This document shows, piece after piece, positions 17,901 through 26,700 of a stretch of 49,609 bases of DNA (position 1 is the stretch's first letter; each line of letters begins with the position of its first letter). The notes below the pieces were generated by a model that ran no database searches, had not been told where the DNA came from, and saw nothing but the letters and a program-made list of their open reading frames with translations. The translations under genes and the position numbers were made by a program. This DNA is from Elusimicrobiota bacterium (GTDB lineage Bacteria; Elusimicrobiota; Elusimicrobia; UBA1565): NCBI GenBank assembly GCA_016196755.1, contig JACPXC010000035.1:1-49609 (forward strand), read 5' to 3'.

Positions 17901-18553
17901 TGGCCAATAGCTCCATGACATCGGTAGCCTCCAGCTCCGCCCAGGCCAACGGCCTGATGATCTCGGCCTGGTATCTCCTGGGGGCCTCGTCGAACGCCTT
18001 CACCCTCTCTTTGGCCAGCAATCCGGCGGGCTCCGCCGCCGTGCTCGACGACGGCTCCACGAACAACGCCATCAGCCTGAGTTCCATGGTCTCCAGCCTC
18101 ACCGGCGACTTCGGGCTCGCCTTGCAAGGCGCCGTCGGCAACACGGTGACGGGCTCCTACATCCAGAATCTGGCGGGCGACGCGGCCTACATGGACAGCA
18201 ATTCCGCCCACAACACCATCAGCCAGAGCACCATGGTCTCCAACGCCGGCGGCTACATCGGGCTCAACCTGTTCGGCGACAGCAACACGGTGACGGGCTC
18301 CTACATGCAGAGCCTGGCGGGCTACGGCGCCTACCTGCAGTCCGGCGCCGACCATAACGTGATCAGCCTCAGCACCATGGTCTCCAACCACGACAGCTAT
18401 CGCGCGCTCTACTTGGGCGGCGCCGACAGCAACACGGTGACGGGCTCCTACATCCAGAACCTGGCGGGCGACGGCGCCTTGCTCAACACCGGCGCCGACT
18501 ACAACACGATCAGCCAGAGCACCATGGTCTCCAACGTCGCGGCCGCGCTTTAG
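8999..18553 (+). CDS. Giant secreted beta-helix repeat protein, N-terminal part (ends at premature TAG)
   Basis: This 3184-residue frame begins at GTG 8999 and stops at TAG 18551-18553. A basic stretch is followed by a hydrophobic core (IYIYSAALLLLAALPQVLLAAA, residues 21-42). This is a Sec signal peptide with an Ala-rich cleavage region directly before Cys43. A second in-frame GTG at 9041 (residue 15) would give a shorter, more typical signal peptide but has no ribosome site. After the signal come modules 1-4 and the start of module 5. Each module is a pectinesterase-like head, tandem 47-49-residue coil pairs, a cap and a linker. The protein is rich in Ser, Thr, Asn, Gly and Ala, and the heads lack recognisable pectinesterase catalytic motifs, so a structural or adhesive surface role is inferred. 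The TAG replaces a Tyr conserved in the repeat, and the repeat continues past it. The ORF is therefore probably a truncated part of a longer gene rather than a complete one. Confidence 0.85.
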   Translation: MRGRKGAFASGYRFVRARARIYIYSAALLLLAALPQVLLAAACDTTKYVKKAAGAGDHQSIQAAVDAVPSTLTGNYCIYVDSDTYTEAVFITGKNPTPAYRLTIQSDPGMVGTFTLIVPPGGSGAGFEVQNASVTIANFMIRALNTVNYGVVTSSFNVVLSSVNVDSANPGRIQAAGMSLAGQNFVTNSSVTIRTLDVSAMYLEGSTATTVAFSTAQNNSATVSAVYLDGASSNTFTSFLADNPLAGNSISLTNGSHFNSVIRSTISANDADSFPLWINASSSNTITRSYIRNPVGWGAFIDGGSEYNEISDSTAAITNNNGRAAVYVGGASYNRFIRGYFVNTTGHGFTFDDAHGNSISQSTMTGGTAYFAGLIFVTGSSSNTVTDSYIQNLAGYGVQFGGGSTLNTVSGSTMVSKGNAGNAALLVEEASSSNTITGSMIVNPFGHGAFLLTGAHYNTISLSTITANHADYNALYLEGSDGNAVTGSYLQNQLGKTMRLDDSHHSLISGSTIMTDLSWGPALELWDSDTNTVTGSMIKNTGYDGLWVQGGSVFNTVSLSTVIGTGSGDTTAVYLDNASSTTISGTYMYNPLSTALVLLNLSNYNSVKYSTMVSGSSGDSALYLNNADRNTIADSMVVNPTGYGAYLEVGSNFNTIIRSTMATASAGANVPGLYVIGSDSNNILDSYVTGSTAAIITNSDSVVFGGSTLVGADIHGNALFFESGTHLTVTTGTLKGGSGRGAALSVANGYLGAVKVTTTTITGGGSGVFMGTPGGGSTLFMSSITLSDLSPAATGVRFRGGVIVSTLAGFGFNDSDIDVNVNGALLTGVSRVTMRTPTGVRSGEAFEVDAGNKVYWLDPLQPPGTCTTTKYVKKAAGAGDHQTIQDAVDSVPATVIGDYCIFVDSSPYSESVVIANKDTRNLYRLKILSDPAMLSTATPIIPPVNSTAAFVVWNASVTIGGFNVISTNSVSYGVLASSANIFISSVNVDSGGNVKVAGMLLGSHNTLSNSSVTVQAAHGISLPAASSMTTVSYSTAQANGGGTRALYLNGADSNTVTGSYIHSLAGHCAYLESGADYNRISQSTMVSSDVSTSGLYIQASDSNTVTGSYIQNLAGYGARLNSGSDYNSISQSTMVSNNSTNRALAIQNSASNTVTGSYIQNLAGYSAYLTGADYNSISQSTMVSNAAGGFAFFLPGDSNTVTGSYMQNLAGYGAYLTGADYNSISESTMVSNSSSLYALYINADSNMVRGSYIQNLAGYGAYLTGADFNTIIRSTMISASATADRYALFIIASSSNSVLDSYIQGSTAAFISNSTGTVIGGSVLVATHTTGGAFYMSGGVNLTLASSTLRGGTAGTALGLGPNVGQIFLSTITVVGGARGLELAAPVTGLVLAVTSVTLANVEASGVGLRFLGGVHVTTVTAMAFSDADINVNVDGAALSAGSRVTMRQDAGEKRGFPYEADPSGYVDWPDYVLEPPGTCTTTRYVKKAAGAGDHQSIQAAVDAVPATVYGDYCIFVDSSPYSETVVIANKNTQTLYRLKILSDPAMVSTATPIIPPLLSTAAFVVWNASVTIGGFNVISTNSVSYGVYASSGWVSISSVNVDSGGNIGYAGVKLSSWSLIENSSITVQNAHGIWLDAAAANARVRVSTALADSGAANALFINGADSGTVTGSYIQNLAGYGAYLGTGSDYNTISQSTIVSNAGGGRALYLLGADSNTVTGSYMQNLAGYGASLDTGSDYNTISQSTMVSNAPSYRALYLNAADSNTVTGSYIQNLAGNGAFLTNGSEYNTISQSTMVSNATNMMALYLNGVDRNTVTDSYMQSLAGYGAFLASDSDYNTISQSTMVSNSASYRALYLNASDSNTVTGSYIQNLAGDGAYLTAASAYNTISQSTMVSDGVNYRALFLTNADGNTVTGSYMESLEGHGAWLASDSKYNTIIRSTMTSVSATANRYGLQIVASSSNTVLDSYVQGSTAVFITGSTGTVIGGSVLVATSTTGSALYFQAGVNLTVASSTLRGGTAQRALGIAAGNAGRLEFSTITVVGGGRGLELGAFLPGADLAVTSVTLAGAEPTGTGVHFLGGVVVATITAAAFDDAGIGVNVDGSALSAGSRVTMREDAGTKTGPAYESDPSGYVDWPDFTIAPPGTCNLTRTVKKTPGAGDHTSIQAAVDAIPANVYGDYCIHVDSSPYSESVVVANKNTQNLYRIKILSDPAMVSTATPIIPPLLSTAAFVIANASVTIGGFNVRAENPVTFGVYAASASIVISSVNVDGYGNVTDSGMLLLSHVTVSRSSVTVGNAYGFQLLGGTRTTVSHSTALVNALNLAAFNVTADSNTVADSHIENLGGRALRFNGAAEYNSVLRSTVIAAHASRTALDITSGDYNSVSQSYIQNLLGNALQIITGNGNSLVGSTVIARAANKFAVRIDDSDLVEISGSYVENLDGDALSLESNSNLNSIVDSTLVSDQGGYAALYITASDSNTVTGSTIRNLLGNAAHLRTGSEANVISLSTMVSAAGAFIGYYLNASHNNTVTGSYIQNLTGTAAAFQNGADKNTISQSTMVANGAGDVCLYLDGSDSNTVTGSYAQNLLGDGIAIYLGADNNTIIRSTVVTDAADRFAIVVASSAYAGIFDSYVQGASAVYVTGSTGTVIGGSYLVAANPLGNALDMAGGSVGLLVATSTVRGGRTGLVIEPGSSGQFSVTTVTVVGGARAVEVGTPGAGMSLFVSSLTLADLDPASTAIRFTGGVYVSTFSGVAFDDAGIGVNVDGAGLLAGSRVSMRDDAGTKTGPSYENDPSGYVDWPDYVPAPPGTCETTRTVKKAPGAGDHASIQAAVDAIPATVYGDYCIHVDSSPYSESVVIANKNTQNLYRIKILSDPAMLSTATPIIPPVMSTAAFVIWNASVTIGGFNVISTNSVSYGVLASSANIVISSVNVDSGGNVKVAGMQLGSQNTLSNSSVTVQNAYGLYLANSSMTSVASSSAQANGLMISAWYLLGASSNAFTLSLASNPAGSAAVLDDGSTNNAISLSSMVSSLTGDFGLALQGAVGNTVTGSYIQNLAGDAAYMDSNSAHNTISQSTMVSNAGGYIGLNLFGDSNTVTGSYMQSLAGYGAYLQSGADHNVISLSTMVSNHDSYRALYLGGADSNTVTGSYIQNLAGDGALLNTGADYNTISQSTMVSNVAAAL
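9043..9071 (+). repeat. Dinucleotide tracts (GC)7 and (TA)5 in the signal-peptide coding region
   Basis: A 15-nt alternating GC tract (9043-9057) is separated by four bases from a 10-nt TA tract (9062-9071). Both lie between the preferred GTG start and the hydrophobic core of the signal peptide. Length change by slippage would shift the frame of the whole protein. Confidence 0.75.
9125..11593 (+). repeat. Beta-helix module 1 (type A head)
   Basis: This 823-codon module begins at Cys43, right after the signal peptide. The head ends with the second Cys of NYC. About nine coil pairs follow, and they are the most divergent in the locus, with few exact copies of the later consensus NTVTGSY. The cap starts near 11040, and the linker is atypical (VYWLDPLQPPGTC instead of DWPD). 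Its divergence suggests the oldest module, or one under separate constraint next to the N-terminus. Confidence 0.8.
11594..13435 (+). repeat. Beta-helix module 2 (type A head)
   Basis: This 614-codon module has the head C-x33-C followed by PYSESVVIANK and NASVTIGGFNVIST. About five coil pairs of consensus NTVTGSYIQNLAGYGAYL / NTISQSTMVSN follow, spaced 141-147 nt. The cap starts near 12885 and the linker reads DPSGYVDWPDYVLEPPGTC. Coil pairs here are close copies of each other at DNA level. Confidence 0.85.
13436..15442 (+). repeat. Beta-helix module 3 (type A head)
   Basis: This 669-codon module has about six coil pairs (13.99-14.82 kb) and a cap near 14885. That cap is the variant reading SALYFQAGVNLTVASSTL, reused almost identically in modules 7, 9, 10 and 11. 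The post-head segment (IGYAGVKLSSWSLIENSS) is shared almost exactly with module 6, showing exchange of sub-blocks between distant modules. Confidence 0.85.
15443..17431 (+). repeat. Beta-helix module 4 (type A head)
   Basis: This 663-codon module has about six coil pairs with more varied sequence (for example NTVADSHIENL, YNSVSQSYIQNL, VEISGSYVENL). The cap starts near 16880. The head has threonine in place of the usual tyrosine (TRTVKKTPGAGDH), a variant also seen in modules 5, 7/8 and 11. Confidence 0.85.
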
Positions 18554-20705
18554 ATCAGCGATTCCGAGAGCAACACGGTGACGGGCTCCTACATGGAGGG
18601 CCTCGCAAACGCCGCCCGCCATGGTCACCATCGGTTCCGACGGCGCCGCGCTTTATATCGAGGGCTCCGACAGCAACACGGTGACGGGTTCCTACATCCA
18701 GAACCTGACGGGTGACGGCGCCGCTATGGTGTCCGGCGCCGACTACAACAGCATCAGCCGGAGCACCATGGTCTCCAACGTCGGCGGGGATGCGGCGCTC
18801 TACATCAACGCATCCGAGAGCAACACGGTGACGGGCTCCTACATCGAGAACCTTGGGGGCTACGCCGCCTACCTTAGCAATGGCGCCGATTTTAACACCG
18901 TCAGCCAGAGCACCATGGTCTCCAACGCCGCCGGCCTCTACGCGCTCTATCTCAACGGCGTCGACGACAACGCCGTGGCGGGCTCCTACATGCTCAACCT
19001 GGCCGGCACGGCCGCGCGCTTGGAGACCGGCTCCGAGCGCAACGCGATAAGCCTCAGCACGATGGTCTCCGCGGCCGCCGGGAAGTTCGGGCTCGACGTC
19101 TTCGCCGCCGCCAGCAACACCGTGACGGGCTCCTACCTGCAGAACCTGGCCGGCGACGCGGTGCTCCTGCACTACGGGGCCGACTACAACACGATAAGCC
19201 TCAGCACCATGGTCGGCGGCTCCTCGAGCTACCGGGCGCTCTATATCCTCTCGGCCGACAGCAACACGGTGACGGGCTCGTTGATGCTCAACCCGGCGGG
19301 CGACGCGGTGTCGCTGGACACCGGCAGCGAGTACAACACGATCGCCCTGAGCACGATGGTTTCTTCCGCCGCCTCCTATCGGGCCCTGCTCATCACCGAT
19401 TCCGACCGCAACGCCGTGGCGGGCTCCTATCTCCAGAACCTGGGAGGCGACGCCGCCATGCTCATCTCTGGGGCCGATGAGAACTCCATCGAAGAGAGCC
19501 GCCTGGTGGCCAGCGGCGACGGCCGGGTCGCCCTCTACGTGATCGGTTCCGACAGCAACTCGGTGACGGGCTCCCATCTCGAGAACCTGATCGGGCACGG
19601 CGCGCGTTTGGAGGGCGGCGCGGAGAACAACGTCATCAGCCAGAGCACCATGGTCTCCGATGCCGCCCCCCATTACGCCTTCTACCTTTACGGGACCGAC
19701 AGCAACACGGTGACGGGCTCTTTCATGCGGAACTTGACCGGCACCGCGGCCCGCCTGGAGTCGGGCTCGGAGCGCAACACCATAAGCCTCAGCACGATGA
19801 TCGCCGCCGCGAGCGGGAAGCTGGCGCTCTATCTCTTCGGCGCAGACAGCAACACGGTGACGGGCTCCTATCTGGAGAACGCGGCCGGCCCCGCCGTCAT
19901 CCTGGCCTCCAACGCCGAGTACAACGCGATCCTGCTCAGCACCATGGTCTCGGGCTCGACCAACGACAAGGCGCTCTATCTCAACGAATCCGACCACAAT
20001 ACCGTGGCGGACTCCATCATGCGCAACACGGCGGGCTCCGGTGCCCACCTCGACACGGGCTCCGACTTCAACGCCGTCATCCGCAGCACCATGAGCTCCG
20101 CCTCCGTCACGGCCGGGCGCTACGGCCTGCATATCGTGGCGGCCTCCTCCAACACGATCCTGGACTCCTACGTCCAGGGCTCGACCGCCGCCTTCATCGA
20201 CCGCTCGACGGGGACCGCCATCGGAGGCAGCGTCTTCGCGGCGACGGCCGTCTCCGGTGGCGCCCTCTTCGTCTATGGGGGGGTCAACCTGACGCTGGCC
20301 TCGAGCACGCTCTCGGGCGGACCCGCGGGCCTGGCGCTGGGCATCGGGGCCAACAACGCCGGACGCTTCGATATCTCGACGATCACGGTGGTCGGCGGCG
20401 CGTTCGGCGTCCAGGTAGGAGCTCCGCTTCCGGCCATGACGCTAGCCATGACCTCGGTGACCCTGGCCGACCAGGAACCCGGCGCGACAGGCCTGCGCTA
20501 TCTGGGCGGCGTCCACGTGGCCACCGTCACCGCGATGGCCTTCGCCGACTCGGGTCTAGCCGTGAACGTCGACGGCGCAGGACTCTCGGGCGGCTCGCGG
20601 GTGACGATGCGCGAGGACGCGGGGGGGAGGACCGGTCCTCCTTATGAGACCGACCCCTCGGGCTTGGTGGATTGGCCGGACTATGTCCCGCCGCCGGCCG
20701 GCGTC
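17432..20705 (+). repeat. Beta-helix module 5, interrupted by stop and frameshift
   Basis: This is the longest simple array, with about fourteen coil pairs and a cap near 20155. Its length of 3274 nt is not a multiple of three, because a deletion near 18620 moves the repeat from the first frame to the next. All other complete modules are multiples of three. Coils before and after the lesion follow the same consensus. Confidence 0.85.
18551..18620 (+). other. Frame lesion: nonsense codon plus frameshifting deletion
   Basis: The codon after 'AAAL' is TAG where the repeat elsewhere has a Tyr codon (ALY-I/L), so one base change explains it. The old frame continues to read ISDSESNTVTGSYMEGLANAAR and then loses the pattern near 18610-18620. 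From 18621 the repeat resumes (MVTIGSDGAALYIEGSDSN) in another frame. Most of one coil (about 18-20 residues between 'NAAR' and 'MV') is missing. The new frame has a TGA at 18579-18581, so the two frames do not overlap usefully. No Shine-Dalgarno at a normal distance precedes ATG 18621. Either the gene is truly broken or the assembly is wrong at a near-identical repeat. Confidence 0.85.
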
Positions 20706-23700
20706 TGCGCCACGACCCGCTATGTGAAGAAGATCCCGGGGGCGGGAGACCACACCGGCATCCAGGCCGCCGTCGACGCCATCCCGGCGACGGTTTACGG
20801 CGACTACTGCATCCACGTCGACTCGAGCTCCTATTCCGAGAGCGTGGTGATCGCCAACAAGAACACGCAGAATATCTACCGCATCAAGATCCTCTCAGAC
20901 CCGGCCATGCTCAGCACGGCCACGCCGATCATCCCGCCGGTCATGTCGACGGCCGCGTTCGTCATCTGGAACGCCAGCGTGACCATCGGCGGGTTTAACG
21001 TCAGATCCACCAACCCGGTGACCTTCGGCGTCTACGCCTCCTCGGGCTGGGTGGCCATCTCCAGCGTCAACGTGGACTCGGGGGGGAACATCGGCTACGC
21101 GGGCGTTAAGCTCTCGAGCTGGTCGCTCATCGAGAACTCCAGCATCACGGTCCAGAACGCGCATGGCATCTGGCTGGACGCCGCGGTGACGCGTTCCATC
21201 GTCCGGGTGTCGACCGCGCTGGCGGACACGCTCTCGACGACCCGCCACGCGCTCTTCTTGGAGGGAGCTGACACCAACACGGTGACCGGCTCCTTCATCC
21301 AGAACCTGTCGGGCTTCGCCGCCCGGCTGGATTCCGCCGCCGATTACAACGCCATAACCCAGAGCACCATGGTGTCCAATGCCGCCAGCAACGCCGCGCT
21401 CTATATATTCGGCTCCGACAGCAACACGGTGACCGGCTCCTACATGCAGAACCTGGCGGGCTACGGCGCCCGCCTCCAGTCCGGCGCCGACTCCAACACC
21501 ATCGCTCAGAGCACCATGGTGTCCAGGGCCGCGAGCGTCTCCGCGCTCTATATGGACGTGGCCGACAGCAACACCGTGACGGGCTCCTACATCGAGAACT
21601 TGGCGGGCTTCGGCGCCTATATCAACACGAACTCCGACTATAACGCCATCATCTTGAGCACGATGGTCTCGAACCAGGCCGGCTTCTACGCGCTGCGGCT
21701 CGGCGCCGCCGACTACAACGCGGTGACCGGCTCCTACATGCAGAACCTCGCGGGTGACGCCGCCTCCTTGACCAACGGTTCCGATTTCAACACCATGAGC
21801 CAGAGCACGGCGGTCTCCAACGCCGCCAACCGCGCGGCGCTGCACCTTCTCAACGCCGCCTCCAACACCTTCAGCGGGTCGATGTTCCAAAACCTCGCGG
21901 GGACCGCGGCCTTCCTGGGCGCGGGAGCCTACTCCAACAACCTCGTCTTGAGCACCATGGCCAGCGCGGCCTCGGGCGGCTACGCGCTCTACGCCCTCAA
22001 CGCCGACACCAACGTGGTGGACGCTTCCTTCCTCTACAACGCCGCCGGCCACGCGGTCATGTTGGACGTGGGCGCCGATAGGACCACGATCATGCGCAGC
22101 ACGGCGGTCTCCGAAGGCGAGGCCTACTCCGCTCTGTACGTGACGAGTTCGGGCAGCGGCACGTTCGTGAACTCGTACTTCCAGAACCTGGCGGGCGACG
22201 GCGTCCGTCTGAGCACCGGTTCGGACTTCAACACCATCTCCTACAGCACCATGGTCTCGATGACCCACCAACGCTTCGCGCTCTGGCTCACGGCCGCCGG
22301 CGGCAATTCGGTGACGGATTCCTTCATCAGCAATCTGGGGGGCCATGGCGCCCTTTTTGAGAGCTATTCCAGCCTCAACTCCATCAGCCGGAGCACGATA
22401 GTCGTCAGCGGCGCGGGGGCCGACCGGGCGCTCTTTCTAAAATACTCCGACAGCAACACGGTGACGGGCTCGTATCTCCAGAACCTGGCCGGCCGCGGCA
22501 TACTCATCGATAGTTCCGCCCATAACACCATCAGTCAGAGCACCGTGGCGACCAACAGCACCTTGAAGGCGATCCAGGTCAACGGCTCATCCCACAATGT
22601 CATCACCGGTTCCTATATCCGCAACCTGGACCGCCTGGCCCTCAGCTTCGAGAATAATTCCGCCTTTAACACCGTAAGCCAGAGCACCGTGGTGTCCAAC
22701 AGCTCTTTGGACGACACGTTGATCATCAAGAACTCCGATTCCAATACGATCACCGGCAGCTACATCCATAACGCGGCCGGCACCGCCCTCCGCCTGGAGC
22801 AGGGCGCCGACCAAAACACGATCAGCCAGAGCACCATGGTCTCCAACGCCTCCGCGTATTCCGCGCTTTCTATCGACGCTTCCGCCGGCAACACGGTGAC
22901 GGGCTCCTGGATGCAGAACCTAGCCGGCGACGCCGCTTCGCTCACCAACGGCTCCGCGAGCAACTTGATAAGCCAAAGCGAGATGGTCTCCAACACCACG
23001 GGCAAGAACGCGCTGGTTATAAGCGACAGCGACTCCAATATCGTCACCCAGTCCACCATCGACAACGGCGCCGGCACGGCGCTCTTTCTCCAGGGAATGA
23101 GCAACACAGTGGCGCGCAGCACCGTGACCAGCCGCTTTGAAGCCGAGCCTGCCGTACGCATCAGCTCGGCGCAGGACACCTGGATCGTCGATTCCTACAT
23201 TCAAGGCTCGACGGCCGCGTGGGTGAGCGCCTCCACGCGCACCACCTTCGGCGGCTCGGTCTTCGTGGCCACGCACGCTTTCGGATACGGCCTCCTGGTC
23301 GTCGCCGGCGGAGAGGATCTGACGGTGGCTTCCAGCACCCTTTTGGGCGGCCGCTTCGCCGCCGGGATCAGCATCCAGCCGGGCTTCGGAGGGCTGATCC
23401 GGATCTCCACCAACTCACTGCTCGACGCGGCCGTCGGCTTCGGCGCCTCCTTCCTGCGCTCCGATGCCCGCCTATGGGTCACCTCCAACACGGTGACCTT
23501 CGCTGAAGAGAGCTTCCAGACTTGGGGCGTCGTCACCGAGGGCTTGACCGGCGGCGCCACGATCCAAAACAACGCCATCACCTTGACTCGCTCGCGGGGG
23601 ACGGGGGCTTACCCCGCCAATATCGCCGTCTACGACTCCCAAGGCTTCGTCATCACCCACAATCGCCTCTCCAATCCGGGGGCCGCCCAGGCGAACTTCA

Positions 23701-26700
23701 TCATCCTGGAATACAGCAACCTGGATTTCGCCAAGAGCGAGTACAACGACATCCATTCGACCGGGACGGGCCTGACCTACGGCCGCCTCGTGCGCTACGT
23801 AAACGGAACCTCCTATGTCACGGGCCGCAACTCGATCTACGCCTCATCCCATACGGCGGCGGATTTTTACTTCGTGGAGATCGACGCCGCGAGCCAAACC
23901 GGGCTCTACGGCGACTACAACAATTACTTCTCGTCGAACTCGACGCGGCAGGCCTTGTGGGGCGCCGCGGTCTGCCAACTCCCGTATTGGACCGGCGCGG
24001 GCTGCCCCGGAGCGGAACCCAACTCGACGACCAACCACCCGCAATGGGCGGCGATGGGCTACGACTTCCATCCCAGATCGGCCGGCGGACGCTGGACGCC
24101 CGGCGGCTTCGTCGCCGACGCGGCGACGTCGTTGACCATCGACGCGGGCGACCCCGCCGACGACTTCTCCGATGAGACCGCCCCTAACGGCGGGCGGGTC
24201 AACCAAGGCTCCTACGGCAACACCGTCGAAGCCAGCCGCTCGATAGACTTCTGCGCCGAGCTCGTCTCAGCGGGAGCCGGTCCGGCCGACTGGTCGGCGC
24301 CGGAATCGTGGGTGCCGGTTTTGACGCCGACGGCCTGCAACGCGGTCACGATTCAGGCCGGCCACCAGATCACGGTGGATACCCTGGAGGCCACGGCCTC
24401 CTCGACCACCATCGAAGGACGCCTTTCCTTCAGCCGCGCCGCGCCTTCCAGCTTCACCGTGGTCGGCGGCTCCATCACCGTGACCCCCACCGGCCACCTC
24501 GACATGGGCACCGAGGCCAGCCCCATCGCCCTGGGGATGACGGCCCATCTGGTCCTGGCCAAGGGCTCGGGCGCCGCGCGCTACGGCTTGACCATTGAAA
24601 ACGGCGGCGCTTTCACGGTGCGAGGCGCCACCAAGACCCCCTACGGCTACGCCACCGAGACGATCCCCGAAGATGCCACGACCCTGAAAGTAGCGCTCGC
24701 TTCCACCGAGAACTGGGGGGCGGGCGATAGCATCACCATCGGCCCGACCGACCGCGCCGTCAACGGCACCGGGCCCTCCAGCGTCTGGCGGGCCACGATC
24801 ACGGCCGTCTCGGGAGCGGACCCCAACGTCGTCACCTTCGCGCCGGCACTCGACACCGCCCGGGTGCTGACGGCCACCAGCCCCATCGTCGTCTCTAACC
24901 TGACCCGCAACGTGCTCGTGCGCTCCTCCGGGACGGATACGTCCTCCGGCGGCGACACGGCCTATGTCTCCAACCTGGCGCGCAACGCCACCAGCTTCAA
25001 CCTGGCCTACGGCGAGTTCGCCCACATCGGCACCGCCGAAAACGTCACTGCCGCCATCGTCTTCGAGGCGGGCTCGCTGGGATCGATTTCGAGCTCCAGC
25101 TTTCGCGAAGGCTACAACGGCGTCCACATCTACGCTTCTTCCAACATCACCGTCTTCGCCAACACCTTCTATTCCAACTCAAACTACGGCATTTCCCTTT
25201 GGGACGGGTCCAACAACGCCATAAGCGCCAACAACTCCCACGCCAATGCAAAATACGGCATCCGCCTCGACGGCGCCTCCGACAACAACGTCTTAAGCGG
25301 CAATAACTCCTACGGCAACGCGAATAGGGGCTTTAGCCTCGGCAACGCCTCCAACAACAACATCTTGAACTCCAACAGCGCCTACGCCAACTCAAGCTAC
25401 GGCATCCACCTCTTCAACGCCTCCGACTACAACACCTTGAGCGGCAATAACTCCTACGCGAACATAAACAGGGGCTTGAGCCTCGAGGACTCCTCCAACA
25501 ACACCTTGAGCGCCAACAACGCCTACGGCAATGACAACGTCGGCGTTTTCCTCATCGACGCCTCCAGCAACATCTTAAGCGCCAATAAGTTCCATGCCAA
25601 TGCGAGCCGGGGGATCGCCCTTACCGACGCCTCCTACAACACCTTGAGCGGCAATTACATCTACGGCAACGCAAGCTACGCCATTCTCCTTAACAATTCC
25701 ATCGACAATGCCATCCTTGGAGGCGCCCTGGGCTATGACGCCGCCGGCAATGCCTCGGAAAACGCGATTACGGAGATATTCTTCAACAACACCGGCGCCG
25801 AGAACCTTGTTCTAAAGAGCGTACGGATAAACCCCGCCAATGGATTCAACGCCACCGGCCTCAACCGCGCCGGAAACCACATCCTGTCCTACGCCCAGGA
25901 CTACGCGAGCGGCACCCTGCGGGTCTATGGCGACTACACCCTCTCAGGCGCCACGTGGACGCTCCAGCACGATGTGCGCGTGAGCACCTCGCTGTTTACG
26001 ACGCCCAAGCTCATGCGCGGCATAGGCGGAGGCCACGGCGCCGCGGTCTGCTCCACCAGCGACGCCGACGCCGTCAGCCAGCTCGTCACTCTCGAGTTCA
26101 ACGGCGCGGACTGGACGGTCACCGGCTCCTCCACCGGGGCCATGGGGACCATCGCGGCCGGCTCCTGCCAAGCCATCGGCGGCGGCCAAGCCTCGGTGAA
26201 CATCACCGGGCTCACGCCTCAAACCGGCGACCGCCTCGACTTCATCCTGATCGCCGCCTCCCCGGCCGCCGATATCCAAAAAAGGCTGCTCTTCGGCCCG
26301 GCGGCGGCGGGCTTTAACGGAGGCAAGTCCAAGCTCACCATCGCCCCGGACGCGGGCATCGTCTTCCAAGGCGCCGAGGGCGCGCATACCTTGATAGATC
26401 GCCTCAACGACGCCTCGACCTACTACACCTTCGTGGCCTCAGGCGCCTTCACCGCCCGCTTCTCGTCCTTCACCAACATGGACTTCGGCGGCATCCAGCT
26501 TGCGGGCGATAAGGGCGTCACCCTCTCCAGCTCCACTTTCGACGCTCTCGGCTTCGCCGCCGGCACCAACGCCTACATCACCGCGCGCGATCTGACCTCG
26601 AGCGGCGTCTTCGACAACGTCCGATTCGGCGTAAGCCGCTCGAGCCACGGCTACGACTCGGCCACCAATGTGCGCGTCGAAAACGGCGACTCGAATCTCG

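Noticed and set aside
18621-18623. ATG 18621 as the true start of an independent giant gene
   Set aside because: It lies inside a repeat unit (the MV of STMVSN), has no Shine-Dalgarno at a normal distance, no promoter and no signal peptide. It is kept only as the first in-frame ATG after the lesion.
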